The notes beneath the pieces were generated by a model. The model had not been told where the DNA came from, ran no database searches, and saw only the letters and a list, made by a program, of their open reading frames with translations. A DNA stretch of 64,000 nucleotides, from contig NC_089781.1 in NCBI RefSeq assembly GCF_040412425.1, forward strand, positions 47,693,175 to 47,757,174. The letters are read 5' to 3'. A program made the position numbers and the translations under genes. The stretch comes from Macrobrachium rosenbergii. Its lineage: Eukaryota > Arthropoda > Malacostraca > Decapoda > Palaemonidae. This document shows, piece after piece, positions 22,393 through 34,028 of this stretch; the first letter of the stretch is position 1; every line of letters begins with the position of its first letter.

Positions 22393-24575
22393 CCCTTAAA
22401 CGCCTGCTGGACGTATCATACGTCGACTAAAATTGTCTGTTGGGTGCCAAGTGGACGTACCCGTCGTCGACTACAAAAATTTCAACCTTCGGTCAACTTT
22501 TGACTCGACCGAAATTGTTGAAAAACGCAATTGTAAGCTAAAACTCTTACATTCTAGTAATATTCAATCATGTACCTTCATTTTGCAACAAATTGGAAGT
22601 CTCTAGCACAATATTTCGATTTATGGTGAATTTTTGAAAAAAAACTTACGCCCTCGATAACTTGGCCGAAAATTCCAGAAATTCTTTCGTCATTTTGTCG
22701 TAATTTTTGCACTGTTCTATATTAGCTGTTACATAAAGTTTTATATATGAAAATGTGCGAAATTTCATGTACAATACAACAGAAAATAACTCATGGTTGT
22801 AGCTTTTATCACTTTTGAAATATTTTCATATAAATAACGATAACTGCCAAAATTTCAACCTTCGGTCAACTTTGACTCGACCGAAATGGTAAAAAAACGC
22901 AATTGTAAGCTAAAACTCTTACATTCTAGTAATATTCAATCATTTACATTCATTTTGCAACCAATTGGAAGTCTCTAGCACAATATTTCGTTTTATGGTG
23001 AATTTTTGAAAAAACTTTTTCCTTACGTCCGCGCCAGAAATTCTTTCGTCACGTTGTCGTAATGTTTGCACTGTTTTATATTAGTCGTTACATAAAGTTT
23101 TATATATGGAAATGTGCGCAATTTCATGTAGAATACAACAGAAAATAACTCATGGTTGTAGCTTTTATCAGTTTTGAAATATTTTCATATAAATCACGAT
23201 AACTGCCAAAATTTCAAGCTTTGGTCAACTTTAACTCTACCGAAATGATAAAAAAATGCAATTATAAGCTAAAACTCTTACATTGTAGTAATATTGAATC
23301 ATGTACCTTCATTTTGCAACAAACTGGAAGTCTCTAGCACAATATTTCGATTTATGGTGAATTTCTGAAAAAACAAACTTTTTCCTTACGTCTGCGCGCG
23401 GTAACTCGGCCGAACATCTCGGAAATTCTTTCGTCATGTTGTCATAATGTTTGCATCGTTTTACATTAGTCGTTACATAAACTTTTATATATGAAAATGT
23501 GCGCAATTACATGTAGAATACAACAGAAGATAGCTCATGGTTGTAGCTTTTATCAGTTTTGAAATATTTTCACATAAATCATGATAACTGCCAAAATTTC
23601 AACCTTCGGTCAACTTTAACTCGACCGAAATGGTCAAAAAGTGCAATTGTAAGCTAAAACTCTTACATTCTAGTAATATTCAATCGTTTACCTTCGTTTT
23701 GCAATAAATTGGAAGTCTCTAGCACAATATTTCGATTTATGGTGAATTTTTGAAAAGAACATTTTCCTTACGTCTGGGTGGTAACTCGGCCGAACATCTC
23801 AGAAATTCTTTCGTCTCGTTGTCGTAATATTTGCACTGTTTTATATTAGTCGTTACATAAAGTTTTATATATGGAAATGTGCGCAATTTCATGTACAATA
23901 CAACAGAATATAACTCATGGGTGTAGCTTTTATCAGTTTTGAAATATTTTCATATAAATCACAATAAATAGAAAAAATTCGACTTTCAGTCAACTTTAAC
24001 TCGACCGAAATGGTCGAAAACTGCAATTGTAAGTTAAAAAACTTACAGTCTAGTAATATTCAATCAATTAGCTTCATTTTTCAACAAACGGGAAGTCTCT
24101 AGCACAATATTCTGATTTATGGTGAATTTTTGAAAAAACATTTTTACGTCTGCGCGTTATGAATTCATGCATCATTTTGTGATAATATTTTCTCTGTGTT
24201 GCTTTGATCGTTTTAAAATTTGTTATATACCAAAATCACCGCAATTTAGTGTACAATACAACTAAAAAAATCAACTCATTAGCTTTAACCGTTGTGCTTA
24301 CAGCGATTTGTATACAATTATATAAGAGTTTTTTTTTGTTGTCATATATTCCAATATTTATATATGATAATGATATTTTTTTTCATTTCTGATGGTTGCA
24401 TACTAAACTTCAGGCAATGACAAAAAAAATTAGCCAAAAATGAACTCTTAATGTTAAAAACTAAGCATGCTGTGATTTTTTTAAAAAAAACTTTTTTTCT
24501 GCTTCGGCGCTAACTCACCGAACGCCGCCGGCATACGGGAGACGTTTTTGTAAATAGAGGCTCGGCGTTTAAGGG
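22393..24575. mobile_element. Non-autonomous piggyBac-type element, 2183 bp
   Basis: The ends are perfect 12-base inverted repeats, CCCTTAAACGCC at 22393-22404 and its complement at 24564-24575. They are flanked by the tetranucleotide TTAA on both sides (22389-22392 and 24576-24579). TTAA target sites and CCC-starting ends are diagnostic of piggyBac transposons. No transposase is encoded, so movement would need an enzyme supplied in trans. The flanking DNA is DIRS-C, so it inserted after that element. Confidence 0.85.
22481..24345. repeat. Five tandem units of about 360-385 bp inside the piggyBac-type element
   Basis: The landmark ttcaaccttcggtcaac or a close variant begins at 22481, 22854, 23213, 23598 and 23978, giving periods of 373, 359, 385 and 380. 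Each unit also holds the landmark ttggaagtctctagcaca. The last unit is more diverged. The array makes up about four fifths of the element. Confidence 0.9.
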
Positions 24576-25059
24576 TTAATCAGGTAATAGGGAAATTGAG
24601 GGAGAGTGTCAAGACGACCTTGACTCTAATAGCTCCCTGCTTGCCATAACACGCTTGGTTTCTGGAACTCCTCCTAGAGCTCCTTACGGAAGTTCCGCTG
24701 ACCTTACCAATGCAAAACTACTTCTCAGACAACCTCATTCTCTCTATTATTATCCAAACCCTCGCATGCTGGACCCAGTGGCAGGGCAACTGTAGAGAGA
24801 GCCACTAAACAGTCCGGACTCCCGAAAACTGTGCCTAAATAGCTTTCTTTTAGATTAAGTCAACCCGTAAGCCTTACCAGGTTCAGCTAGAAATGGTATA
24901 GAAGTTGGTGTCGTAAGGAAGGTCATTCCATCTCTAGACCTTCCATAGCCAAAATAGCGGATTTTCCTTTATTCCTCCGGAAAATCAAGTCTTTCGTATT
25001 CGGCCATTGCTGACTACCGCTCAACGATTAGCGGTATATTTAGTTTCCACATTCCTGAA

Positions 25060-25640
25060 GTTTCAAGTAGTAAGATAATCGATGATTAAGTTCTTGTAAG
25101 ATTGAACGTCCTGTTTTGCCGATTCGGGCCCCCTTCGTGGGACTTATTGGAAGTATTTCAATATTTATCTTGCTTTCCCCTGCCTTTGAACCTATTAAAA
25201 CTATAACGTTAAGACACTGAGAAGTTGCCTTTTCTTATGGCTTTAGCTTCAGCTAAAGGGTTGGGCGAGCTTCAGGCAGTTTCTAGGTTGGGTTCCTGTT
25301 CGAGAATGATACATATTTGTCTCTCTTCCGGAATTTGCGGCGAAGACAGAGTCGGAGGTTAAAACTCTGCCTCGTTCATTTAAAGTTCTTTATCTGCAAG
25401 TGTTCATTACTGGTGATCCAGCGGAGATACCTTTATGTCCGGTGGGAGCATTAAAGTCTATTTATCAAGGGTTGCGAAACTCCTTCTGCTTCCGCACGCA
25501 CTTGTCTCTCTGCGAATCCTTCCCGTTCGCTGTCAGAGATGTTCGATTTGCCTCACAGCGTTTAGCGGTGAAGTCTATTATGTAGGATGCGTTCATTTAG
25601 CTGAGGGGGTATTAATGCGGAGGTTCAGAGGGTTATTCTC
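25060..25640 (+). pseudogene. DIRS-C tyrosine recombinase remnant
   Basis: A segment like LASAKGLGELQAVS near 25243-25285 holds the region of the first catalytic Arg, here replaced by Lys-Gly. SLPEFAAKTESEVKTLPRSF near 25323-25385 and PLCPVGALKSIY near 25431-25465 follow, as in the recombinases of DIRS-E and DIRS-F. The HxxR and Tyr part is scrambled by repeats and an insertion after 25640. It is non-functional. Confidence 0.7.
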
Positions 25641-25644
25641 TTAA

Positions 25645-25932
25645 GGGGGGGTTTACACGGTCAAATGGTTCGTCGAACGCAGTTCGACAGACCTGTGTTT
25701 GCAGTGATGTTCGAACATGTGAATGGGGTATTTGGTTGTCGAACACATTGTCGAACGGTTTGAAGAAAGTCTGTTCGAGCCTGACTTTGTGGGCGGGGCT
25801 TCATTGTCCACAAACCATTTTAATGTGAGAACGCGCTTCGAACATCAAACTTCAGTTTATAGTTGTAATAGTAACAACAGTAGCAACACCAATGACTCTG
25901 AGATCATGAGATGTCGCACCATTTTGCACGTG
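25645..25932. mobile_element. Probable DNA-transposon insertion in DIRS-C
   Basis: DIRS sequence at 25562-25644 (gaagtctattat and on) resumes at 25935 as a near-repeat, and the 285 bases between are unrelated. The insert starts with ggggggtttacacggtcaaa, which resembles ends of PIF/Harbinger-type elements, and carries many repeats of gttcgaac. No matching right end or target duplication was found. Confidence 0.35.
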
Positions 25933-26660
25933 TAGCTGTGAAGTCTATTATCTAAGGTGCGTTCATTTAGCTGAGGTAGTATTCGCTTAGTGCGGAGGGT
26001 TATTCTCTTAGGCCACGTTAGCGGCGAAGTCTATTATCTAGGGGCGTTATTTAGCTGATGCAGTATTCGCATAGTGAAGAGATTTGTAGGTTAACCAGAT
26101 AGAGGAATTCCTTTTAATCTTTAGAATTCTTAGGCAACAATGATAATATAATCACATGAACTTAGGTTTAGTACGTTTTAAGTATCTTAGTCTTCGATAG
26201 TTTCCCTACTAGAGTCCAAGGGGGTACTTTAGTAGGTTACGCTATTTTGTCGGCACCGAGATACTTTTTCGCTCGTCGATCATCGGACCTTATCCGGAGG
26301 ATCAGCGGCTCGGCACACTGCTTTATTTCCCTCCATACATGAGAGGCTATGAATAGCCACATGGGAGGTCACCATACTCCTCCATACATGAGAGGTTCTG
26401 AAGAACCACATGGAAGGTCGATGGACTGAGACAGTATGGACCTGACGGGTGATCAAAGTACTCTCCATCACGTCTCATCACCAAAAGCAACGATTGATAA
26501 GGTGAGTGTTTAACTAGATAGGTATCCTAGCCGAGAGTACTGACCTGACTCGATCAAAGTACTCTTCAGCATGTCTCTTCACTGAAACCATTGATTGATA
26601 TGGTGAGTGTTTGGCTAAATGGATATCTTATGCAGAGCAGATTGGTGAGCTACCATCTCT
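25933..26660 (+). repeat. Small tandem repeats in the DIRS-C 3' region
   Basis: The block gaagtctattat with its following 60 bases appears at 25569, 25941 and 26030. At 26331-26425 a 47-base unit is repeated, and each copy holds a perfect hairpin (ggctatgaatagcc, ggttctgaagaacc). A further unit (gatcaaagtactct and on) starts at 26452 and 26553. Confidence 0.75.
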
Positions 26661-26699
26661 GTGGTTGTCAAAGGGGCGTGCAATAGAATTGATCCCTCC

Positions 26700-27082
26700 T
26701 CCTCTAAATGTTGTTAATCGGGCTAATTCAGGTGTTCAGGGAGTGTATTGCAATATGAAGTTTTCATAATAAAACTAACATTGTAATACTTACCTGAACA
26801 CCTGAATGATTCCCACCCTTCTTCCCCACATCAATTTTGGCCTTGAATAAAGCAATTGACGAAAATGGGGCGTGTCTGCGCACGCCTGTGTCAGCGTTGC
26901 CAACTGTTTGTTATGGTAGCTCAAGTGACAAGATTTTACCTGCAGCGTTGGTAACGCTGGCTGTTAAAATTCCCACTATAGTGGGATGGGTAGTTGAGAG
27001 TTGTTCAGGCTAGTGGGATTAAGGGCTAATTCAGGTGTTCAGGTAAGTATTACAATAATAGTTTTGTTATGAAACTTCATAT
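26700..27082. repeat. DIRS-C internal complementary region and right ITR
   Basis: The ICR at 26710-26815 joins ggctaattcaggtgttcagg (complement of the left end, as seen in DIRS-B) to tgaagttttcataataaaac (complement of the right end, inverted at 27050-27082). The right ITR spans about 26845-27082. The structure is that of a copied circle junction. Confidence 0.85.
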
Positions 27083-27103
27083 TTAATTTCTATTACTATT
27101 ATA

Positions 27104-27384
27104 TATACAGTACTGTAGTAAAGTATTATTATTGATTTACATGATTATTTAATGTTATTATACAATAAATATGAAAATACAGAATACTATTGCTATACGA
27201 AAAAGACAAAAAATCTGCATCCACGAATAGGCAGGTTCCCTGCGAATATTTTTATAGATGTGTTCCATAGAAAAACCCGCGAATATATGAGTTTTCTGCG
27301 AAAATTTTTAGATAGGTTCCACAGAAAAACCTGCGAATGGGTGAGTCCGCGAATTGTGGGAACGCGAATACGGGGTTTACTGTA
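27104..27384. mobile_element. Tigger-type MITE, partial copy
   Basis: It ends in cgaatacggggtttactg followed by TA at 27385, the same right end as the intact MITE at 33506-33858. The phrases gttccacagaaaaacctgcg and gttccatagaaaaacccgcg show internal repetition. The left end is not the standard one. Confidence 0.65.
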
Positions 27385-27562
27385 TAAGGAATAAAAAAAT
27401 GCACATTGCAGTACATTAGAGGGAATGAGAATGCTTTACATTACACCATATTCAAGTCTATCCTATATTCTAAATAAACATTAATCATCCAAGAGAGGAA
27501 CCAATTTTACCCTTTTCTGAGTAGGTTTGTGACCCTTCAAAGCCGTAATTTCCAGTTGATAA

Positions 27563-27656
<94 letters not shown>

Positions 27657-27840
27657 ACAGTATTTCATTTTTTGTTTTGGCATTATCAGAGTCATCTGCT
27701 GTGGGTGCCCCCATAACCTTTATTTGCATATGGCTTACAGTTTTTTTTAAATTCTCAAAACCAAAGCTACAATAGGCCAAACTCAACTGAAGTAACTCCA
27801 CCTGTTCAGCTCAAATAAAGGATTGATAGCAACGCAAACC
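27385..27840. other. Unassigned DNA with a (CT)n/(GT)n microsatellite at 27565-27656
   Basis: About 41 CT units pass into five GT units. Nothing else in the stretch is recognisable. ORFs across the array encode only Ser-Leu or Arg-Glu repeats. Confidence 0.85.
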
Positions 27841-28980
27841 ATGCCATCTGTAAATTCAGTTTCGTCTGTAAATGAAAATGAGGTTCCTTTTTCCTCCCTA
27901 GAGGACAATGGTTAAGACTGCTTTGAAATTAAATTTGCAGGATTCTCAATCCATGAACTATGATGCAATCAACTTAGGGATTGGAACTGTGAATTTGGTA
28001 ACCCTATCTGAAAAAAAGGATTCCAGTTTACAAATGTCAACTTTTATGCAAGTAGGGCAATATTTGAGTCTGCTCAAAAGAATAGGAAAATGTCCTTACT
28101 TAGATGACAAGCATATCTCGCAAAAAACTCAAAAGAACAGGAAAATGTCCTTAGCTAGATGGCAAGGATATCTCACAAAAACTCGAAAGAATAGGGAAAT
28201 GTCCTTACCTAGATGACAAGCATATCTCGCAAAAACTCAAAAGAATAGGGAAATGTCCTTACCTAGATGACAAGCATATCATGCAAAAACTCAAAAGAAT
28301 AGGAAAATGTCCTTACCTTGATGACAAGCATATCTCGTAAAAACTCAAAAGAATAGGGAAATGTCCTTACCTTGATGACAAGCATATCTCGCAAAAACTC
28401 AAAAGAATAGGGAAATGTCTACCTAGATGACAAGCATATCTCGCAAAAACTCAAAAGAATAGGAAAATGTCCTTACTTTGATGACAAGCATATCTCACAA
28501 AAACTTACTAAGCTTGAACTTAACATGGCCTCCTTCAGTTCCAATGTAGGTCGAGTTACTTTATGTCTAATAGGAAATAGTCTAGTTGAAGAGACTACAA
28601 GCGATACTTTAAAAGAATTACAGTATCATGGTATGGAATTTCAATATATAATAAGCCCTATATCCCCTTTCAGGGGTATCTGTGCCAAGGAACATTTGAA
28701 AGCAAACCCACTAATATACCATAAAATTTAGAAATTTTAAGTCTTGACCCACTTCTGAAATTTCCCTTTAGTTTTTGTGGCTCATCTGAAAGGAGATCTA
28801 ATCTACAAATGACTTGGAATATTTTACCAAGTATTATGAAAGGGCTTAAAAGACCAAAAAGATCAGAGGACCCTGAAGTAAAATAGACCTGACCTGGAAA
28901 ATATTGAATCTGCATGGGAACTCATCTAGTCCCTCAAGAGAGAATGCGTCAAAGAGTTGTGAAATACAAGCCAACTAGAT
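27841..28980 (+). pseudogene. Unidentified gag-like coding remnant
   Basis: An ATG at 27841 opens a Ser/Asn/Glu-rich frame (MPSVNSVSSVNENEVPF) broken after about 24 codons. A repeat block follows, then a frame at 28525-28731 and further readable segments to about 28980. The setting, low-complexity start, in-frame minisatellite and neighbouring DIRS elements suggest a retroelement gag, similar in style to DIRS-A gag. I see no diagnostic motif. Confidence 0.35.
28091..28500 (+). repeat. 54-bp minisatellite, eight copies
   Basis: The landmark tgtcctta or a close variant starts at 28091, 28146, 28200, 28254, 28308, 28362, 28416 and 28468, so the period is 54 apart from small indels. Each unit reads agcatatctcgcaaaaactc and on. 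The period equals 18 codons, so the repeats encode an 18-residue peptide repeat containing KNRKMSL. Confidence 0.95.
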
Positions 28981-29099
28981 TACCTTCTGGTTAGGAGGGA
29001 GGGCAGAAAGTAAATTGTTAGATAATTTTTGTGAGACACGTGAAACAACATAGGTTGCTAGGGGGTGGATATTAAAATGAGAGATGGAAAACTCAAGAA

Positions 29100-29985
29100 A
29101 AGGCTGAAGTGATATACAGTTATGGAGGATCTTGAAGGAGAACAGTGTGAGCTATATAAAAGGTATGTATGAGAAGGTCACATATTGGAGTAGATTTAAA
29201 AGAGGAGGGAGTTTGTAGACTAGAAAATATTTGGTATGGTGTGAAAACTTGTTTGAAATGTGCAGGGGAAGCAGTTGGGCAAATGAGCTATGTAGTGTTA
29301 AAAAGGGAAGAAAAGTGATAGGGGAAGAGAGAGGTACAATATTCAATTAGTTGGAAGTCTAGGGCTTACAAGGATTGGAATGTGAGATGGAGAAGGTGTT
29401 GAGGAATGATATAGAGAAAAGGAAAGAGAAATCAAGGAAATATTGGACAAAGCTATTGGAAGAGCCACAGTGGAACTGAGTAGAAGGTTAGGAACAAAGG
29501 AAAGGGAAAAAGATATTTACAGAATATTAAACTCTAGGAAAAAGTGAAGACAAGATCTGGGGTCAGGCAGGTGTCCACAGAAGGGGGTTTTGGGATGGAG
29601 TGGCCGTTGATGAAGATCAGTTTGTTGAGGGTAAAGAAGGCTATAAGTAAATAAAGAATGGCAGAGCACCAAGTCCATGAGAGGTGCAAATTGAAATGTT
29701 GAAGGTATTTATTTAGTTTAGAGGCGGGGAAGAATGAGTATGGGAGGGGGAGGTAATCCAGAGTGTCTGGGAAGAAAGTCAAATGATAATGTGTTTAAAC
29801 AGAAGAAAGATATGGAATTTGGAAATTTCAGAGGAATTTTTTAACGATTTTAGAAAGAATCCTTGATTAGATATTATGAGCAACTGGGACAGTTGATGAA
29901 CAGCAATATGGTTTCATTGAAGGGAGAAGTAAAAGTGATACTGTCTTTATAATAAGTGAGTTACAGGATGAGGTTGGAAGGTAAT
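29100..29985 (+). pseudogene. RTE-like LINE reverse transcriptase fragment
   Basis: Scattered in three frames are blocks like NGRAPSP with VQIEMLKVF (29660-29715), WNLEISEEFF (29812-29845) and EQQYGF with EGRSKSDTVF (29893-29950). They correspond to successive motifs of RTE-type RTs upstream of the catalytic box. The fragment stops at about 29985, where DIRS-D begins. It has many stops and is a dead scrap. Confidence 0.55.
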
Positions 29986-30009
29986 CAGAAGCTCCACTGC
30001 ACATTTATA

Positions 30010-30330
30010 GTGACAGAATTGAGATGATCTCTGTCTCACAGCAACTGTGGCAAAAAACTTGCCAGGGCTGGTCAGTCATTGAGATAGCTCAAAAGATGTA
30101 TCCTGTGCAAATGGGTGTAAGCTGACACCAACATGAACACTTGTGGAAACACTTTTTGTGGTGGGGGGTTTAGTCGAAAGCCTGAAACAGAGTACCCTGA
30201 ACTGAAAGACAGTCCCTACAAGGGTAAAACAGAGGTACTTCTGAGAAGACTGTTGGATGGGTATTTCAAAATACATATACTTTAGGTCCACTAAAAGTAT
30301 GAAGTTGATCTCTCTGATGGAATCTAACAT
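30010..30330 (-). pseudogene. DIRS-D reverse transcriptase, N-terminal piece
   Basis: The frame reads LLVDLKYMYFEIPI (motif A) near 30295-30255, VFQFRVLCFRLST (motif B region) near 30215-30180, and LLSYLNDW near 30095-30070 at the catalytic box. There the usual YLDD has become YLND, so it is inactive. The piece ends at the element's truncation point. Confidence 0.7.
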
Positions 30331-30415
30331 TTGAGTGAGCAGTTTCCATCTTGAACCAGTTCTGGCAAATGAACCAGTTCAATGAACAAAGGCCAGTGAC
30401 CAATCCAACCACCTG

Positions 30416-33100
30416 TCACCTTCTCCACCAAGAATAGAGATGGCTCTGGAAGCCTTGAGACCAATTGATCACAACTTCTTCAGTGTCACACTCACCTTGT
30501 CCCAAAGGGTGAGATCCTTCTGCAAACAGGTAATGTATGTCGGGAACTGGAGCAGATAGAAAATGGGGGGCGGCAGATACTTGCTGGGTAGTAAATGTCT
30601 TTCGTGCAGGACATCCACTAACCAGGTCTCTGCTCCGTGTCATTGCCACATTGCCCAGTGCCTCGACAGGCACCCCCACCATTGGCCACCCTTAGTGTTC
30701 TCCTCCCGTCTTCTTGCCCTTGCCTCTTCCCTAGGATGGAGAAGGGGGGGTTGAAAGGGGTGCGATTGCATACCGTATGCTGTGGGGGCAGAAAAAGGTT
30801 GGGTTCCCCTACAATGGGCAAATGAAGTCTGGAACTTTCTCTGACCAGATAGGAAGGGCCAGCCTGACCCAGAGGCCGAGAAGCAGTGCCATACAAAGAC
30901 CAAAAAGTCTTGGATGCTGCCTGGTGGACTAGCTTGTCATTATTCTTGACCCCAAACCTATCTATTGCTGCCTCCACCTCACTCCAAATGAAGAGAGAGG
31001 CAGATATTAGCACCAGTCCATTCCTGAGAGGCAAAGCCGACTCTGGTCCTACAAAATAAGGGAGCAGAGACAAGACTGCATCTCACCTCCTCAACACTAG
31101 GTTTGAACACAGGTTGGCTGTTTGGTGGACAAGGTAGGTGATGGCCCTACCTCCAGACAGCAACAACCTCTTGAAAGAGGCAGCCTGTCGAGGATGAGAT
31201 CTTGACCACTGTAAATAAACTCAAGTCAAGAGACTGTCTGGTGCACTTGATATTGAAGTCAACTCCAGTGCTGCTGTCTCCATCTGCAAGAGAGAGGGCT
31301 AACCTGAGAGAAAGACGAGTCAAGTCTGGGTCAACCTGCTTAGTCGGCAATGGATTCTCCTGAGGCAGATAACGTTTCCTCTGGTGAGCTAGAGGTGCGT
31401 TAAGTAACTGACTAGGCCAGCTTGACTGGAGGGAATTTTCTTGCCCAGAAACAAAAGAGTTCACCTGGTGCAAGACCCAACTAGCAAGTCAAGGCTGGAA
31501 GGCCAATTGGGGCTTTCAGTTTCCTCTGGTCTCTCCAGTTCCTGGTATTCCTGAGTTGCTCCCTCTGCAGGAAAGAGGCTCTCTTGAGCCTCCTGGCAAT
31601 CTCTCGACTGCTTGGGCATGCAACCTGTCTGGCCCAAGGACCAATCCAGGAATGTACAACTCCATGGTGGGGCTGGGATGGGACTGAGAATGGTCCCAGC
31701 CCCGGGCCCAGGCCTGTTCAGCTCCTGGAGGGGACAGGTGAAAGATCATAGGCACCTTGCCCAGCCTGGTGAAAATCAAAACCTTACCAGGTAGGGGAGG
31801 CCATGGGCAGCCGTCAACCCTTGGTGATGACGTCTGCATGGATCAGGGAGAGTGGTCCTGCTCGTGCAAATGTGGGTAGGAGCTGTTCCTCAAATGTGCC
31901 CCAGTCTCCAAGAAGTCGAAGGGAAGACTGAGCTGGTGACCTTGTGCTAGGTCTGGATGATCAGGCCAAGTCGGCCAAGTCACTATTCAGGGATCCCTGA
32001 GCTACTGTCTTTGAAGAGCGGGAACGGGCAAAAGAGCACCTGCATGCTTGCATTTCACCTCTCGCTGGGCCGTGCTGGCAGACAGGCCTGGGCCCATAGA
32101 CCAGGAACTCTGGCCAGCCTTGGTAGGGGCACTAATAGGGCCAATACCAGTAGACTCCGTGGTTGCACCCTTGCATACAGCAACAGGTGCAGCAGTACTC
32201 ATTGTATTGCTACTTAGAACCCCATCAGTCCCTTTTGCAGTAGAGGTTAACTGCTGGAAGCTCGATGAGGCTCCTGCTGGGAGATGTAGCAGCCGTCTCC
32301 TTCTACTTACCGGCTTTGGAAGGAGGAGAAGAGGAGGCAACAGCACTCGATGATGATGACAACTTCCTTCTCCATTTCTTTGACTTCTTATTCTTCCCAA
32401 GTGCAGCTGAAGTAAGCACCAGAGATTGAACAGAGGAGCACTGCTCCCAGAGCTGAAGAAGACAACTCCTCTGGACACATCACTGACATGACAAGAGGAG
32501 ACAATGAATAAGTGGGAAAGGTCCAGGAGCCTGTGGGGACTGTGAACGTCAAAGTCATAATGGTCACGGTGGAAGCAGCGACAGGAGATACCTTATTTAC
32601 CCTCAGGTGATCCAGCAGAGACATTGCACTGGGCTCCCCTGAGGGCCACAACTCCCTGAGCTGCTCGTCCTCTGTCTCACCTGGAAAGATAGAGCTATTA
32701 CAAGAATTCTTTTCACCCTGAGAGAGAGAGTGTCCTCTGAAGGAAAACTCTCCCTCAGAGTGAAAGGTGGTCTCATGTGGGATGCCGGACTTGGTGTCAT
32801 CTCTTCCTCATAGGCTCTCCACCCAACTCTGTAGGAGTTGGCGAGAGAGAAACTGCCTTGGGAATAGCAACAGCAGGATGGAGTTTGGCAGGTGGAAGGC
32901 AAGTCCCAAAGATGACCTTGGGTGTCACTGGCAGAATATTGCAGTCTGTTGACACTGGGGAGACCTTCTTTCTCTTCTTCTACCTAGCAAACTTCACCCA
33001 GTGTTAAGACTATTTTGGTTACACTCTTGCTTCCTGCACGAAGTACAGAGGTTATGAGGATCTACCTCCACAGAGGAAAGGACCTGTTGGCTTCCTCATA
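30416..33100 (-). pseudogene. DIRS-D gag
   Basis: The start near 33070 reads VDPHNLCTSCRK, matching SDPDSLCLKCRK near the start of DIRS-E gag. A Ser-rich middle lies near 32400-32200. The capsid-like C-terminal part near 31400-31300 reads NAPLAHQRKRYLPQ with VDPDLTRL, equivalent to LRQKKYYVP with VEPGLTRL in DIRS-E. A final part at 31073-30618 contains LVHQAA and ends GNDTEQRPG, like GSDTERRPG in DIRS-E. Several frameshifts are present. The protein would package element RNA. Confidence 0.75.
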
Positions 33101-33505
33101 AGGGAGGTGGAAGACTGCAGCAACTAGTGGGTTTGGTTCATCTCTATTACTAAGCCAATCAGCAAAAACAGTAGTCATACAAAGAAAGTAAGTCAAAGAT
33201 TACTAAAAAAAAAATTCATATGAAAGCAGATGGCAAAGTCAGGCAGAGAGTCTAACAGATGTCCTAACACGATGGCAGCCAGAAGCAAAGTGGAGTGCAT
33301 ACCAACAGGCAGGTGGTGCTTCCCCCTACCTGTTGATAGTTAATGACCTTGTCTGAAATTTAAATGTCTGCTGCAGCTTGCATTGGCAGTCTAAATCATA
33401 CGTAAAGAATGAAGGTATTTGTGTAGGAGCAAATGACCTTTGTTTGAACATTTAATACACTTTCCAAGAGAATGGAAGATGTACATTCTAACATTGTTCC
33501 AAATA

Positions 33506-33858
33506 CAGTAAACCCCCCGTATTTGCGTGGGATGTGTCCTGCACCCCCCCTACGAATAGCTAAAATCTGCGAATACTTAAAACCCCTCTAAAAACACTTA
33601 GAGCTGCCTATTTTGATAGTTTAAACTCAAGAAAAACTCTCTAAAGATGCTTGTACCTGAGTATTTTAATAGTTGTATCACAAAAAGTGCATTTAGTCAT
33701 GAAAATGATATGAAAATACAGTAATTAGTGAATATTTCTCAGCGAAAAATACCGCGAATGGGGGAATTTTCAGTGAATAATGGGTAGATACGTTCCACAG
33801 AGAATCCGCGAATACGTGATTCCAGAATAGTGAGACTGCGAATACAGGGGGTTTACTG
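33506..33858. mobile_element. Intact Tigger/pogo-type MITE, 353 bp
   Basis: The ends are inverted repeats of about 22 bases (CAGTAAACCCCCCGTATTTG at the left, the complement of cgaatacagggggtttactg at the right). The target duplication is TA (33504-33505 and 33859-33860). It encodes nothing. Related partial copies lie at 27104-27384 and 49440-49560. TA duplication and ends starting CAGTA fit the Tc1/mariner-pogo group. Confidence 0.85.
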
Positions 33859-33903
33859 TACAAGTAATATGATTTATTACAAAAATTGAATACAGACTTA
33901 CAG

Positions 33904-34028
33904 GAGCCTAAGCCCATGTCAGAAGACATCTGCAACGGTGATGCAGAAGTGACTTCTATTTTTGTAATTAACACTGGTATGGCTAGGTTTACATGAGGAG
34001 ACACTTTTGAAAGTTTCTGACCACTCAT
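33904..34028 (-). CDS. Candidate host exon, unidentified
   Basis: On the minus strand an acceptor-like ctaaatttccttcag precedes 34050, an ATG follows at 34028, and a 41-codon open frame (starting MSGQKLSKVSPH) leads to a strong donor GTAAGT at about 33903. The peptide matches no transposon protein that I know. It could be a first coding exon, but the codons may be chance. It lies between a MITE and DIRS-E. Confidence 0.2.

Larger units (their letters stand above)
20949..27082 (+). mobile_element. DIRS-C, decayed DIRS element with nested insertions
   Basis: A gag C-terminal scrap (20949-21085), an RNase H (21820-22205), recombinase pieces (25060-25640), an ICR and a right ITR are recognisable. 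The RT palm is deleted. A piggyBac-type element (22393-24575) lies between RNase H and recombinase, and a second insertion sits at about 25645-25932. The 5' end is cut off at the Tigger junction at 20949. Confidence 0.75.
29990..33440 (-). mobile_element. DIRS-D, 3'-truncated DIRS element
   Basis: On the minus strand a leader (33440-33100), gag (33100-30618) and the first part of RT (30330-30010) are recognisable. The outer end at 33408-33440 (tatttgtgtaggagcaaatg) matches the complement of the DIRS-E left end, so D and E are related. The RT is cut off at a junction with the RTE-like fragment. No recombinase remains. Confidence 0.75.

Noticed and set aside
28091..28500. CRISPR-like regular repeats
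   Set aside because: The units are contiguous 54-bp tandem copies without unique spacers, in a eukaryotic context.
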